From NCBI RefSeq assembly GCF_032118995.1, contig NC_092665.1, forward strand, positions 5,017,501 through 5,081,500: DNA of 64,000 nt. Direction: 5' to 3'. Origin of the DNA: Asterias amurensis. Its lineage: Eukaryota > Echinodermata > Asteroidea > Forcipulatida > Asteriidae. The notes below the pieces were generated by a model. That model was not told where the DNA came from and made no database searches. It saw only the letters and a list, made by a program, of their open reading frames with translations. Each line of letters begins with the position of its first letter. Position 1 is the first letter of the stretch. Shown here piece after piece: positions 1-10,603 of this stretch. Made by a program: the position numbers and the translations under genes.

Positions 1-79
1 AGATGGCGGACTCTAAAAACTAACGGAAAAAGTACTGGAATTCTTTTTAAAATGAAATACTTTGAAGCATAACAATCAA

Positions 80-868
80 AGGCACCTGGAAATAGGATTG
101 TTTTTCTTTTAAACATAAGAGTATGTCTTTATTAACAATAAAACAATTTTTTGAGTAATTGTTTGTCACAATTTATATGTTAAAAAAAAATAATTAAGTG
201 CTTGGGGGGGTTGACTCCGCCTACCCCTTTTGTGACGTAGGAAAAGGAAGATTTTGCCTCGATGCGTAGATAAACACACGTGCAAAAGTACATGTAATTC
301 TAAGACGTGAGTTTGTACGCTGCGAAAAAGTTTTTTTTTTCTGGCATTTTTCCGGCAATGCCGACCATTGCTGCTGGATGCAGCAAAACAACTAAAGATG
401 GGGTCAGTCTTCATCTATTTCCTGCAGATCCCAAGTATAGGCGGTTGTGGGCTGCAAAAGTCAGATTAACTAGAGCAAAGTGGTCCGGTCCGACGTCTTT
501 TTCAGCGCTATGCAGCGAACACTTCGAGCCGTCGTGCCGGGATACACCACTCATTTGACATGACGAGAAGAGCCATTCTTAAACACGACGCCGTCCCAAC
601 CATTTTCCAGCTAGTGGGAAATCGAAGAAGGTATCTGAAAGACGTAATGTACGGGGGCCTGACAACAAATTTTCTCTTCAAATATCGCGCCTTGAATTAC
701 GTCACGAACAGCGCCCTCTCGGGTCGGGGCCTACTCGTAAATTTGTAAATACAATCAAAACTAATATTTTTAAACCTTAGTTAACTTTTTATTCACATTC
801 CTCTCGTAAAAACACATATTTTAGTGACAAAAGCTTCATTTAAAAAAAAATACCACTTCCAGGTGACT
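80..868 (+). mobile_element. Kolobok-like DNA transposon remnant carrying a broken THAP domain (copy 1)
   Basis: The ends are inverted repeats (left AGGCACCTGGAA, right TTCCAGGTGACT) bounded by TCAA on the left and TTAA on the right. ALP2 has the same intron without the element (near 28465) and shows a single TTAA there, so the target duplication is TTAA. Around 358-530 a frame reads like a THAP zinc finger: FPADPKYRRLW, then LCSEHFEPSC. After a frame change the usual THAP tail ILKHDAVPTIF follows near 575-615. The first zinc-binding Cys is absent in this copy. TTAA targets plus a THAP domain fit the Kolobok superfamily; P-like elements also carry THAP but make 8-bp duplications. No transposase core remains, so it is non-autonomous. 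It lies in ALP1 intron 6. Confidence 0.7.
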
Positions 869-1092
869 TTAAATAATTATTGTTGATAAAATTACAAAGA
901 CTAAGTTCCTTTCCTCGATAATAAAATGACGGCAATATATTTTGAGAGCATAAATTTCCAAGAGATGTACCTACGTTATGAACTGTTTCTGGTTACCGAC
1001 CCGTTTTCGCGTAGCTCTCTGAAAAATTTTCGGTCAGTGAATTTGACGTCAGCAACTTGCTTCTGGTCATGGTCGCCAAAACACGCTCCTGT

Positions 1093-1197
1093 TAAAATTT
1101 GAGCTCAATTGGTCGTCGAACTTGCGAGATAATAATGAAAGAAAAAACACCCTTGTCACACGAAGTTGTGTGCTTTCAGATGCTTGAATTCGAGATC
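1093..1197 (+). mobile_element. TTAA-MITE subfamily A, left-half fragment
   Basis: The fragment runs from the conserved TTTGAGCTCAATTGG block to TGCTTGAATTCGAG and then breaks off. It lies in ALP1 intron 6. Its variant CGAACTTGCGAG also occurs in the left half of the hybrid element at 28693-28980, which makes it the likely left partner of the ALP2 deletion. Confidence 0.8.
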
Positions 1198-1758
1198 AAC
1201 GGCACCTAGCCTAAAGCCCAAGCCAAATAAGTGACACAACCTTCGATACCAAAATGAATCCCACTACTAAGCCAACATCCTAGGCCTATTTACATGAACA
1301 TTTAGCCCAAGATTTATGCGGCGCAAAGGTTGTAGGCACAGTCACGTTCCGAACGACAGACGATTGTTCGTACTTGTTCAAATTGGTACATAAAACAACT
1401 ACTCACCTAAAAGGTTGTCAGTTTCAAGTGGATTGACGTCTTTAAACTGTTCCAAATTCCACACGTACTTGCTGTTTGTCTTGTCTTTACCTGCTTGCCA
1501 TTCGTCTTAAACAAAACATATTATTGTTAAACAACTATGTGAAACAAATCCTTGCTTGATTGTTTCAATTCGTAGTATATAGCAAAAGCTTCATGTGACC
1601 GAAATCAAATTAAATGTTGTGGAACTATAAAAACATCTAAAAAGTCAAGGTTTGATCAAGTGAAACTATTTTGATGAGAGATACTTCTACAAGAACGCAA
1701 CATTTTAAAAGAACATAAACGGACAAGAATAATTATAAGATGAATAGATTACCACTAA

Positions 1759-2136
1759 AGGCACTGGACTATATTGGTAATTGTCAAAGACCAGTCTTCT
1801 CACTTGGTGTATATCAACATTATGCATAAAATAACAAACCTATGCAAATTTGAGCTCAATTGGTCGGCGAAGTTGCGAGATAATAATGACAGAAAAAAAA
1901 CTCCCTTGTCACACGAAATTGTGCGCTTTCAGATGCTTAATTTGGGGCCTTCAAAATCTAATTATGAGGTCTCGAAATCAAATTCGTGGAAAACTACTTC
2001 TTTCTCGAAAACTACGTTACTTCAGAGGGAGCCGTTTCTCACAATGTTGTATACTATCAACCTCTCCCACTTACTCGTTACCAAGTAAGGAATGCTAATA
2101 ATTATTTTGAGTAATAACCAATAGTGTCCACTGCCT
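1759..2136 (+). mobile_element. TTAA-MITE subfamily A, full-length (ALP1 intron 5)
   Basis: This 378-bp element has terminal inverted repeats AGGCACTGGACTATATTGG and, read inward from the right, AGGCAGTGGACACTATTGG. Flanks are CTAA and ATAA, close to the family's TTAA target. Inside is the family palindrome (a GAGACCTC-type arm and its reverse near 1925-1985). The matching ALP3 intron lacks it. Confidence 0.85.
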
Positions 2137-2172
2137 ATAAATAAGTTCGTCTGGATTGTTGAAGATCATGAT

Positions 2173-2318
2173 CGTTTTTACAAATCCAAAATTATGTATG
2201 ATGTTATTTACATATAATTGACGAAGCTCCTAGCTTAGGATTGAGATTGAAACGTAACTACTAGTACTAAATTATATGTAAAGTATACATCATAAATAAT
2301 TTTGGATTTGTAAAAACG
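2173..2318. mobile_element. Foldback MITE of about 146 bp (ALP1 intron 5)
   Basis: The first 47 bases and the last 50 are near-perfect reverse complements (arm begins CGTTTTTACAAATCCAAAAT). The loop is about 50 bases. ALP3 lacks it at the matching place. No coding content. Confidence 0.8.
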
Positions 2319-2429
2319 AATCTTTTATTTCAGATTCATTACCACTTTATATTCAAGTACATTCCTCCTATCTTCTATAACTACGCACCATGCTGTCTCT
2401 GTGGTAATGTCAGCGCCTTGCGGCTCCTG

Positions 2430-2740
2430 GACAGTTATCGATTCACCATTATCGACTTACCAATGTTTATTTATCATTGTCGTTTCAATATTATCTTTTC
2501 CCATTATCGATTCTCCATTACTGATTCACAGTTATCTTTTTACGACTATCGGTTCACCATTGTTGATCCACAAATATTATCGAATCACCATTATCGATTC
2601 ACCAACATCGAATAGTGGTTATTGATTTACAAATATCGACTCACCAATATCGACTAATGATTATCGATCAACAAATTTTGATTCACCATTATCAATTCAG
2701 CATTATTGATTTCAGTAGCTCGGTTTCTGTGGAATCTGGT
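2430..2740. repeat. Degenerate 14-bp minisatellite in ALP intron 5
   Basis: The motif ATTATCGATTCACC recurs about twenty times with substitutions and small length changes. The same tract sits at 49470-49765 in ALP3, so it predates the duplication. It lies just downstream (minus sense) of exon 5. Confidence 0.8.
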
Positions 2741-3617
2741 TGGGATCAGAAGCTGTTAAAGTAAAATGGTGCAATAGTCATCAATAATTGGGTTTCAGTT
2801 TTATCAGGTTTACATAACAATGAGATTTCGTCCATGATTTCTAGATCCAGCTTTAGAAGCGTCTTTAGGATACTCTGGGTCGGCAGCTTCTCTCGGTAAC
2901 ATTTTCATATCTCCCCACCCATTATAACCTGGCATAGATTAATGAAGAATTAGTATAAAAATGACCGTACCATGAAGTTGGTGGTCGGCATGCAGCAATG
3001 ACTAGCAGGAAGGGTATTCTAGGAATCTGCTTCTTAAATAGAAGAACACCATGCATAAAGTGATACTGACAAGTTTGAAATAATGACATTTGACAGCCTT
3101 TCATTATGTGAGCACGCTTTAAAAAAATGCTAAAAAATGATTAACTGTTTTAATTGATTAACTGTTTAATTTGATTAACGGTTTAAATTGATTAACTATC
3201 GAATGCTTCCAGCTACCTGTTTCATTGCTGGTCAGTTTGTGAGATACTTTGACTCAAAAACCAAAATAACCCATGATATTGATGAGGGTGACGAATAATC
3301 AAACGGTACACTCAGAATAGTGAACGCAAACACTGGTTTGTGTCAATGTTGCAGATTGTACCTGTGTATCCTGTCCGAGTGTTATGAGTTGCTGAGCGAT
3401 GTCAATGCAACCGATGTCAGTTTCCTTCTGCGGTATATCAGAGTCACACTCCCAGTCTCGATGGGGCGAATGTGCGTGAAGTGCGGCAGGGGTAGCGTAT
3501 GTCACACGGGCAGTGCTGACGAATCCCGTTGCCTTGCCTTTAGAAAGCATACAAAAAGCAATGAAAAACCTGAATAATTAATTGACAGCCTATTATACTC
3601 GGTCAATGAAATGTTAA

Positions 3618-3966
3618 AGGCATAATTGTTAGCATAAAAACTGACTTGGTAACAAGCAATGGAGATCTGTTGATAGTATAACACATTGTGAGAAACGGCT
3701 CCCTCTGAAGTTACGTATAGTTTTCGAGAAAGAAGTAATTTTTCCACGAATTTGATTTCGAGACCTTATAATTATATTTTGAGGTCCCGAAATCAAGCAT
3801 CTGAAAGCTCACAACTTCGTGTGACAAGGGTGACTTTCTTCCATTTTTATCACGCAACTTCGGCAACCAAATGAGTTCAAATTTTCACAAGTTTGTTATT
3901 GTACGCATATCTTGAGATCATGTGAGAAGACTGGTCTTTGACAATTACCAGTAGTGTCCAGTGCCT
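3618..3966 (-). mobile_element. TTAA-MITE subfamily A, inverted copy (ALP1 intron 3)
   Basis: Reverse-oriented copy flanked by TTAA (3614-3617) and TTTA. About 28 bases next to the left terminus are missing. ALP3 has no element in this intron and shows a short TCAA-like empty site near 50613, so the insertion is specific to the ALP1 lineage. Confidence 0.8.
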
Positions 3967-4315
3967 TTTAGGACACAAAATTCAAATCATTTTAAAAAAC
4001 ACTCGACAACAAACCAATAAAAGTTATAACATTATATGAATAACTTGACTCGTAAACTTACCTGACTTTTGAGCAGATATCATAACAGACTCCACATTAG
4101 CATTGAGACTAGATTTACAATCTCCTTTAATAGCAGAATCGTCTAGCCCTATCACTGCCGTCTTGGTTTTAACACCACTAAAATAAGCAGTAGCCGTACC
4201 AGCCGAGTCCGGTACTTGCCTGTCGGTATTGTAGGTCTAAAGAATGAAATAGGACAGGAAACAGTCACAGACTGATTTTATGCGCCGTATTTTTGACCAC
4301 GTGGTGCGCTCTCAA

Positions 4316-4558
4316 TGGGTGCGTAATTTAGCTTCCCTGGGTCGACCCCGCAGTGCTCACTCGGGTGAGCCCCTGACAAGAGCTAATCGAACGATCACAC
4401 GCGCCCTCTCGTGGTGACGGCATGCACCTCAGGTCACCCCAAGTGACCCACTCCAAAAGCAGGGCACTGGGGGCTGACCCGGGTGAGCCCCGTCAAAGCT
4501 ATTCGAACGTACCGGGGCAGACCGGGGTCGACCCAGGGAAGCTAAACGAACGCACCCA
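4316..4558 (-). mobile_element. MITE with TGGGTGCG termini (ALP1 intron 2)
   Basis: The inverted ends read TGGGTGCG plus TTAGCTTCCCTGGGTCGACC on both sides. Related copies are at 20995-21235 and 51391-51646. The left flank matches the ALP3 copy, but the inside is reverse-complemented relative to it (CGCCCTCTCGTGGT here, ACCACGAGAGGGCG there). Confidence 0.8.
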
Positions 4559-4979
4559 GTATTTTCTATTTGAATGTCCAAATCAAAGTACAGGGGTGCG
4601 TACTGGCGGTCGTAACCAATAAATGTTTCGGTTGTTGTCCAGTGTTTAACCAATTCAACCGAAACAGCTGTTCGCCAAAAACGTACCCATTGGCTGACTT
4701 AATAATCCACAATGATGCAAGATGACACTCCCTCACTAGCTGCCTTGGTGCAAATGATACTCTTAAAAACGCCATCATCGGCAACTTTCCGCACAATAGT
4801 TAAACAATGTGTTCATAAATCACATTTGTTGGTACTTTACACTGACATGACTTGGCTTGTGTCAATGCGGTACCATTTGATAGAGTATGGGCTTTGACGA
4901 GTGCAATTTGTTTGCATGAACGATTGCACAATTACTAGTTACACCTGCATTGCAGTTTAAAAAGTAGTAGTAGGGGCGT

Positions 4980-5275
4980 TTCATGTATAACTGTCTTTAC
5001 AAGCATGGGCTTCCTGTCTGCTAGCCTGAACGTCTGACGTCATTCTTCGAGGCTTCGAGACCAGCTTCCAAAACCGACGTGTAGATTCACCTTTGACCTC
5101 AGTCATTTCACATAGAGATACGCAGTCAAACTCTATTGCGGACTTGAGAGCAGTGAACTGTTTGGGCATAATTGGGTGCACGTTTATCCAATGTCATTGT
5201 ATCCAATGGAATCACTGGATCTGTGAAGCTGGGACCTGTATTTATCCTTGCGTATTAATACAGGGGTCCAGTCTA
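4980..5275. repeat. Dispersed repeat shared with 21240-21475
   Basis: Two blocks recur in the same order in the module 1 insertion: one around CGAACGTCTGACGTCATTC (here near 5020-5115) and one around GGAATCACTGGATCTG ending in a short hairpin built on TTTATCCTTGCGGATAAA-like arms (here near 5195-5265). ALP3 intron 2 lacks this arrangement. Class unknown. Confidence 0.6.
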
Positions 5276-5318
5276 CCTGTCTGTGACCTCCCCATACTGT
5301 TATAAGTTCTATAATGGG

Positions 5319-5454
5319 AGACTTTGGGACGCTAGGTGGCAGCAGACTTACCATGTAAATGTCCATTGTTTACTTAGTTCTGAGCGTGCGCACATGATCG
5401 AGTACAATGGATTTTACCTGGTAAGTATGCTGCCACCAAGCGTCCCAAAAGTCT
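5319..5454. repeat. Palindromic repeat with two inverted CTCF-like motifs
   Basis: The arms are near reverse complements: AGACTTTGGGACGCTAGG at the left and, read from the right end, AGACTTTTGGGACGCTTGG; each continues GTGGCAGCA then ACTTACCA. The core CGCTAGGTGGCAGC resembles the bilaterian CTCF consensus. Lies in ALP1 intron 2. The resemblance is by eye only. Confidence 0.6.
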
Positions 5455-6915
5455 ATCTGGTTTTCCCTTACATTGTACATGAACAAATGGTATGAAATAA
5501 ACCTAAACCTGAAACCTGAACCAGGCCTGCATTGAGTGGGGATGCTTTTTAAACGATGAAAATCTCCAGTAGTTTTTTTCTGTGTGTAAGGTTTGAGACA
5601 TCACCATTTTTTCCTTTGACAACGCTACACTAGGGAACTTATCCCATTCGAGGTCTGTTTCTTCCCAGTGATCTCCTTGCAGTTGCCCCTTGAGAATCCT
5701 CGCAGCCGTCACGGTTGTTATACCCATCCCATCTCCGACGAAAAAACCACGTTCTTAGCTTTATTCGTGTTGAGTGGTTGCTCTCTGGTTATAGCTTTCT
5801 GCAAACTGTCGTAAGCCAGTTCATTCCAGTATTTCGCACCTACAACGATTTTATAAATTACCAACATTACTCGAAGACACTCAGACAGTGTCGTCTTCTT
5901 AGAACTCGAAGATCATTAGTGCAATTTGCTTGGGTTTCGTGATTTAGCTTTTGCATATTTTAAAGCCATTGGACCCTTTCGGTACAGAACATAAAAAGTT
6001 CACAGATTTACAAATAATTTACAGGGTTTACAGAAGGTAATGGTGAAAGACTTCTCTTGAAATATTAGTCCATGAAATGCTTTACATTTTGAGAAAACGG
6101 TATTAAACGAAATAAATTCTCGTCAGCGAAAATTACGGATTTATTTTAAACACATGTCATGACACGGCGAAACGCGCGGAAACAAGAATGGGTTTTCCCG
6201 TTATTTTCTCTCGACTCCAAAGACCGATTGAGCCTAAATTTTTACAGGTTTGTTGTGTTATATATAAGTTGTGATACACGAAGTGTGGGACTTGGACATT
6301 ACTGTTTACTGAAAGTGTATAATGGCTTCAAAGCTCCTAGTAAATAGAATAAATTGACCCAGAGTGCTCTTAAAAATTAATTATTGGAAAAAAAAAAAAA
6401 AATTTCCATTAATGACTTTTTGATCACTATACAGATATCTGATTGCCTATAGTTCTAAACCTTATTGTTATATTAAGACGGAGATACATGCATATTTATT
6501 GCAATACCGAATGACATATACCGGGTATTTTGTTATGAGATTAAGGTGTGTTCTTTCTCGACCCTCATCTTCTGTGTTTTTCGATAAAAAATAATCGGCT
6601 GTAATATTTGTTGTGTTCGTTCGTTGGTAAACTATCAATAAAAGACAATGGAACAGGGCACATTGCGTCAAAAACTCGGGTTCTATTCACGTGATAACAA
6701 CAAGCAAAACAACAGAGCTCTCGTACAACCAGATCTCGAGTGAAACAATGTGATCACTAAGTCTGCATACATTATCATATTCAACTTTGATCCGTTAAAA
6801 AGTCAAATGGGGCTCTACTCAAGCGAGAACCACTATATGCCTACTTGCTTTGTGGTAGCACATTGCCTCCTTCAGTCAGCATACAGGTCCAAATTAACCA
6901 TCTTAAATCCAACAT

Positions 6916-8089
6916 GTTGAAATCAAAGTAACAAAATCAGAGGTAATGAAACAGTGTATACCGATCGTCACTGTTTGTATCCGACTGAGGTCATAGTCAG
7001 TTTGAATTACAGACTTCATAACTATAGAACAGCAATAACTTATCATTTCATTCATTCTTTGGCTTTTGAACCTCGGAAATAAATTATCGGTTCTTGAACT
7101 TTAATTCCATATTTAAAATGGCCATTATCTATATCGGTACTTGTACTGTATCATGAAATTCACATCTGAATTTGTTAATACCAATGAATCTACTGTGAAG
7201 TTTTACAAAAAATGGGACTCCTTCAAAGTATTGTGCCGAGGTTAACTCTGCATTTTACTAAAGTGGTAAACTATTTCAGTCAATTTTATACTTTGTGTTG
7301 CTGTAACGGTTTTTCAGCATAGCTGTATGAGGAGTTGTAATAAGATTTGTTTTAAAATAAAATCACCTCGAAAAACTTATAGTTACGAAAGCCCTCCAGA
7401 AAAAAAACGATGTTTAAATCTTTGATAACGGCTTGATTCGTCAAAGTGGATTCACCAACGCCTCCCCTCCCATCCCTACCCCCACCCCTCCCCGCGTAAA
7501 AAGCGGATGGCGTATCAGCGTTCCAATCCTTAACGATTGAATGTGCATACAATCTAATTACATACACGTTTTGATGATTCCGTATTGATGGACTGTAAAT
7601 TGTGATAACCGAATCAAATTATCTTGGCGTTTTTTTTAGCACTATTCGAAATAGTTGATCCTCAATGTACCCGTTCTTAATAAATTGTAGGCCTCTCATT
7701 GACATGCATGGAGTATTTATTAAATTACTGGGCCCTCGACTTCTTCAATGCTATTTATTTATTCAACAATCTTCTCCTGCATTTACAGATTTTTGTTTGT
7801 GCATAACAATAAGTAAAACAATGGAAAAGGGGAGTGGTACGAGGTCTTAAGCGTTTGTCTAAAATCAACAGTATCTTAGGCCCCGTTCCCACTGGACCCC
7901 GCGTTAATTTGGCCGTAAACAAAACACTAAGCCGAAGGCAGGCCGGGTCCTTCATCTACGACCACGACCCCGCCAGTTTGAAACGAATGTTCAAGACTAT
8001 GACTTAGCACAATTTATTCTTACTAATACAGCAAAGCCATTTTCGGTTTACATGAATAGGCCCAAAACAATTGGAATGGACTTGTAAGT
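6916..8089. other. Upstream region of ALP1, no gene seen
   Basis: The stretch to about 7730 matches 53066-53885 upstream of ALP3 and should hold the ALP promoter, but no clear TATA box was picked out. From about 7735 to 8089 module 1 has sequence missing from module 3, including a GGCCCCGTTCCCACTGG block near 7879 that looks like another transposon end. Confidence 0.5.
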
Positions 8090-8422
8090 TCACTCTTGCC
8101 GTATCTCAACTATGCATAAAATAACAAACCTGTGAAAATTAGAGCTCAATTGGTCGTCGAAGTTGCGAGATAATAATGAAAGAAAAAACACCCTTGTCAC
8201 ACGAAGTTGTGTGCTTTCAGATGCTTGATTTCGAGACCCTCAAAATCTTATTCTGAGGTCTCGAAACCAAATTCGTGGAAAATTACTTCTTTCTCGAAAA
8301 CTACGTCTCTTCAGAGGGAGTCGTTTCTCACAGTCTTTCATACTGCCAACAGCTCCCCATTACTTGTTACCAAGTAAGGTTTTATGCTAATTTGAGTAAT
8401 TAACCAATAGTGTACACTGCCT
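8090..8422 (+). mobile_element. TTAA-MITE subfamily A, right partner type
   Basis: The right end is intact and followed by TTAA (8423-8426). The left terminus has diverged. Diagnostic bases (CTCTTCAGAGGGAGTCG, CATACTGCCAACAGC) match the right half of the hybrid MITE at 28693-28980 and the copy at 53920-54279. Confidence 0.8.
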
Positions 8423-8758
8423 TTAAGCACATTTTGACAATTTTGAGATTTTCAATATATGAACGAGTCCTTTATGTCAAAGAAGTTGCCCAAGATGGGG
8501 ACAGAATCTCCGGGCACAGATTTCCATGAAACACCGGTCCAAGGCGGAATCCTGCCATAAGTGTTTTTTAAAACAATCAAAATGACTTCCATCTCATCCA
8601 AAAGTTCATTTGATTGTTTTAGATTTTTGTGGTTTGTATTTATTGTTTTTGCTCCATTGAATATTCTTGTTTCCCAAAAGCTTTTGTGCGTTTCGGTGGT
8701 AGTAGACTCTGAGAAAACAAAGAAAACAATTGAAAATCAGTTTAAAAATACCCTTTAA
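8423..8758 (+). repeat. Module repeat R (about 0.33 kb) before MITE subfamily B
   Basis: The block around GGGGACAGAATCTCCGGG through ACAATTGAAAATCAGTTT recurs upstream of every C1q promoter (here, 28985-29318, 54283-54615) and downstream of the C1q genes (22365-22647, 38875-39138, 63608-63884). It therefore flanks the ALP segments as direct repeats. The short open frames inside are not conserved. Confidence 0.75.
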
Positions 8759-9122
8759 GGGCAAAGGCAGTACACAATAATAGGTAACTTTCAACCACTA
8801 GTGAGTCTTTTCCACATGGTGTATCTCAACATATTATTAAATTAACAAACCCGTGAACAATAATTTGAGCTCAATGGGTCGTCAAAATTGCGAGAGAATA
8901 ATGGGAAAATCACCCCCGTCACACAAGTTGTGTGCTTTCAGATGCCTTCAGTTTGAGACCTTAACAACTCGAGAAAATACTTCTTTCTCAAAAACTAGGT
9001 TTCTTCAGAGAGAGCCGTTTCTAACAATGTTTTATACTATTAACCTCTCTCCGTTGCGCATTACCAAGTAAGTCTTTGTGCTAGCAATTCTGTTGAGTAA
9101 TTACCTAAGGTGTCCAGTGCCT
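8759..9122 (+). mobile_element. TTAA-MITE subfamily B
   Basis: A diverged relative of subfamily A. It has TTAA on both sides (8755-8758 and 9123-9126), ends GGGCAAAGGCAG and GTCCAGTGCCT, and keeps the TTTGAGCTCAATGGG core, here with AGAGAATAATGGG in place of AGATAATAATGAA. Present at the same place in all three modules. Confidence 0.8.
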
Positions 9123-9462
9123 TTAATGTTGCTCTGTGGGTGGCGCACTCTACTATAAATACATTGTCATTGCATTTCGATTTCGGAAAAAAAAAAAACT
9201 GAGTTAGTGTTAGTAAACATATACTTCAAAAGAGTGGAAGCACGAAAGAGATCCCTCTGAACAGTATATATATTGCGTACACAGTTCTTTCTTTGATAAT
9301 AAACTTGCACTTTAACTCACAATCATCGGGGAAATACATCAATTGAGCGGAAATAGAAGGAAAACGGCCAGGAACTTCAGGAAGCAATCACACAGTGCAA
9401 CCCAGTAGGGCAGATATACATGTAAAAATACCATACCATTAAAGCGTGTACAAATTGAGCTC

Positions 9463-9660
9463 CATTGGTAACATACAGCCTCATCCAAACCAGTGATAGA
9501 GTAAGTCACTGCTTTCAATCAGTGACTTTAAACACATACATGTATTGTAGAGTTTCAAACCATTGGCATCCATTCAACATACAGTCTCATTCAAACCAAT
9601 GATAGAGTAAGTCACTGCAATAAATCAGTGACTTTAAGACGTATCTATGATTGGCTGCTC
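9463..9660 (+). promoter_or_regulatory. C1q-1 upstream repeat array, two units
   Basis: Two diverged copies of a roughly 105-bp unit lie just upstream of the TATA-like box. Each contains CAAACCARTGATAGAG and a GTCACTG...CAGTGAC inverted pair. C1q-2 has three units and C1q-3 has four. Some units carry a CCAAT box (AAACCAATG). Regulatory role inferred from position. Confidence 0.6.
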
Positions 9661-9814
9661 ATCGATTGTCAATCAAACCCGAAGTAGACTGATGGCCACT
9701 TCAATGGAAATACAGCAGTATTTAAACGCGCTGCACCAGCAGCAGTGCTCATAACAACTTTGCATCAGAAGAGAGGAACTGAGAAGGTTTGGACTACAAG
9801 AACACATCATCAAG
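9650..9814 (+). promoter_or_regulatory. C1q-1 core promoter and untranslated exon 1
   Basis: An inverted CCAAT box (GATTGGCTGC, about 9654) and ATCGATTGTCAATCA (possible ONECUT/PBX-type site) precede a TATA-like TATTTAAA at 9719-9726. Transcription probably starts near 9750. The exon ends at 9814 with the donor CATCAAG|GTAAGTG. The layout is the same at 30361-30464 and 55766-55866. There is no ATG-initiated frame of use in the exon, so it should be 5' UTR. Confidence 0.7.
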
Positions 9815-10603
9815 GTAAGTGTTCCTCATTCTACTGCCGGACTTAAGCTTTGGCTTCTAGAAGCAAGTATAGTGGGTTGAATGTTAGCCTATTGCAATGT
9901 GCTTGCAGTTTTTGCTCCAAAAGTGACACCACTCGATACAGCTGATATTCTCATGCAGTGGTTTGGGTCTCTTCTCTTCTAAAGCTCTGCCATCTTAATG
10001 AACTGTGGTGGTACTGTGACTGTACACAAACATGTGCACCCAGTTGCATCTCCCTTTGAAACTATGCCGTAATTTCCTTTAAAAAAAAATTATCGCGCAA
10101 CTTGCAGAGGTCTGCAACAATGTCTTGTGCAAAACTTGTCTTATATTTTTTCACCATTGTCAATACTTTAACCGCGCGCGACGTTCTGCTCGTTTACAAC
10201 ATTGTGTAAAGATTGGTAACAACAAATGATGAGATTTTTTTATAACAAATGTTTTCTTTTTTCTTCTTCTTGTTCTTATGGGCGGGGGATATTTCAGACT
10301 GAACATTGTACAATATGAGTACCCTATAAGGTGTTGATTGTCTTGTTAAGCAAGGGGCAACCGAAGCAAGGCGGGTGTGCCGTTTGCTCCAAATGTTTAC
10401 AAAACTCTTTAACCGCCAATATTTATGCGACAGTTTTTCTGTATTACCAGGGTAATTGTCTTGTTTTGATGCATTCTGTTGTACATCTTGCAAGAATGTT
10501 ACAACAGAATTGGCAAAATTGACACAATTTAAAACGTTAACAAACTATGACAAACAGATAAACTAAATTGATGGTACGCATCAGCAAGACACACCATACA
10601 AAA

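Larger units (their letters stand above)
1407..6915 (-). pseudogene. ALPL: ALP1: alkaline phosphatase pseudogene, exons 1-6
   Basis: Six exons of a metazoan alkaline phosphatase, a secreted or GPI-anchored zinc/magnesium phosphomonoesterase. Exon 1 is 6849-6915 (ATG kept, hydrophobic leader beginning MLDLRWLIWTC); exon 2 5614-5839; exon 3 4062-4236 (nucleophile motif [11 protein letters not shown]); exon 4 3362-3537 ([10 protein letters not shown] metal site); exon 5 about 2820-2928; exon 6 1407-1505. Exons 7-10 would lie before the window. It is broken: exon 2 is 226 nt against 227 in ALP3, with the lost base just before the GDGMG metal motif; the exon 2 donor is GA instead of GT; exon 5 lacks one base next to its MGGG motif; the exon 5 donor is destroyed. 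The exon 1 donor is GC instead of GT, a tolerated variant. Introns carry several MITEs absent from ALP3. Confidence 0.9.

Noticed and set aside
307-748. A host THAP-domain gene
   Set aside because: The domain is split between frames, lacks a zinc cysteine, and sits inside a TTAA-flanked inverted-repeat element.
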